This document shows, one piece after another, positions 7,146 through 7,515 of a stretch of 7,515 bases of DNA. The notes below the pieces were generated by a model. The model saw only the letters and a list, made by a program, of their open reading frames with translations, searched no databases and was not told where the DNA came from. Source of the stretch: Candidatus Acidiferrales bacterium (GTDB lineage Bacteria > Acidobacteriota > Terriglobia > Acidiferrales > UBA7541); the NCBI GenBank assembly GCA_955651735.1, contig CATPAM010000182.1:1-7515 (forward strand), written 5' to 3'. The stretch's first letter is position 1. Every line of letters begins with the position of its first letter. The position numbers and the translations under genes are program-made.

Positions 7146-7515
7146 CTAGAAAACCTTCCCCGCGAACATTAGCAAGTGCTCCAGAATCGGCCCCAGGGTC
7201 AGGGCAGGGAAGAACGTCAGGGCGCCAACGATCGCGATCGTTGACACGAGGAGCGTTGTGAACAGTGGCCCGGTCACCGGAAATGTCCCGGCGGATGCCG
7301 GCGCCGTTTTCTTCCTGGCAAGGCTTCCGGCTATGGCCAGAATCGGAATCACTGCGAAAAATCGTCCCAAGAGTGTGGCCACGCCGGTGGTTGCGTTGTA
7401 CCAGAGCGTATTCGGGCTCAGGCCTCCGAACGCGGAGCCGTTGTTGCCTGTCGCGGAGGTGTATGCATAGAGAATTTGCGAGAGTCCGTGGGGGCCAGGG
7501 TTTGAAATGCCTGCG
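7146..7515 (-). CDS. kdpA: K+-transporting ATPase subunit KdpA, C-terminal part (5' end outside window)
   Basis: KdpA is the K+-selective channel-like subunit, of the SKT superfamily. Only the last 122 codons are present: the frame is open to the window edge and ends in TAG at 7148-7146. The translation holds [18 protein letters not shown], then the fourth pore-loop filter region [11 protein letters not shown] (in-window residues 23-33), VGRFxxVIPxxAIAGSL-like membrane helix (~44-66), a charged loop with [12 protein letters not shown], and a last helix with [18 protein letters not shown]. These blocks match KdpA of other bacteria closely. It is the promoter-proximal gene of the kdpA-kdpB-kdpC series seen here; kdpF and the operon promoter would lie beyond the right edge. 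Confidence 0.97.
   Translation of the reverse strand, partial: AGISNPGPHGLSQILYAYTSATGNNGSAFGGLSPNTLWYNATTGVATLLGRFFAVIPILAIAGSLARKKTAPASAGTFPVTGPLFTTLLVSTIAIVGALTFFPALTLGPILEHLLMFAGKVF
7226..7243. repeat. 18-bp perfect palindrome inside kdpA
   Basis: The bases read CAACGATCG followed by its exact reverse complement CGATCGTTG. It encodes part of the last KdpA helix (T-I-A-I-V). It could form a hairpin in mRNA or be a protein site, but may simply reflect codon choice in a GC-rich gene. Confidence 0.5.

Overview
The window carries most of a potassium-uptake (Kdp) locus with its two-component regulator, plus one unrelated and apparently chimeric gene at the left edge. Base composition is moderately GC-rich. 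The split KdpD and the type of FAD oxidoreductase at the left edge resemble soil Acidobacteria (Terriglobia-like). That assignment is inference from remembered protein families; there is no rRNA or other marker here.

Layout, left to right. Positions 1-1155 (+) hold an open frame that enters from outside the window. Its first ~50 codons look like the start of a family 2 glycosyltransferase. They run in frame into an FAD-dependent oxidoreductase that has lost its FAD-binding glycine motif. Positions 1152-2279 (-) encode the cytosolic input half of KdpD (Walker ATPase plus universal-stress-protein domain). Its stop codon interlocks with that of the oxidoreductase. A gap of about 48 bp follows, with divergent starts. 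Positions 2328-3788 (+) encode the other half of KdpD (four membrane helices, GAF-like domain, histidine kinase), overlapping the response regulator gene kdpE (3785-4504, +). Facing these, 3 bp away, is the structural operon on the minus strand: kdpA (3' end only, 7146-7515), kdpB (5093-7141) and kdpC (4508-5083).

How it works. KdpA is the K+-translocating subunit, KdpB the P-type ATPase and KdpC the accessory subunit of the high-affinity K+ pump. KdpB keeps the catalytic and regulatory residues at the same numbers as the E. coli protein. The histidine kinase half of KdpD and KdpE should control kdp expression. The detached input half would have to act in trans on the kinase half, because the two are separate, divergently transcribed genes. 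The kdpD-C/kdpE block lies on the opposite strand between kdpABC and the kdpD N-terminal gene.

Almost every base is coding. I see no tRNA, rRNA, CRISPR array, insertion sequence or transposase. The most unusual item is the glycosyltransferase/oxidoreductase fusion, which could be a real recombination product or an assembly join. Next are the head-to-head split kdpD and its very short, possibly leaderless, divergent control region.
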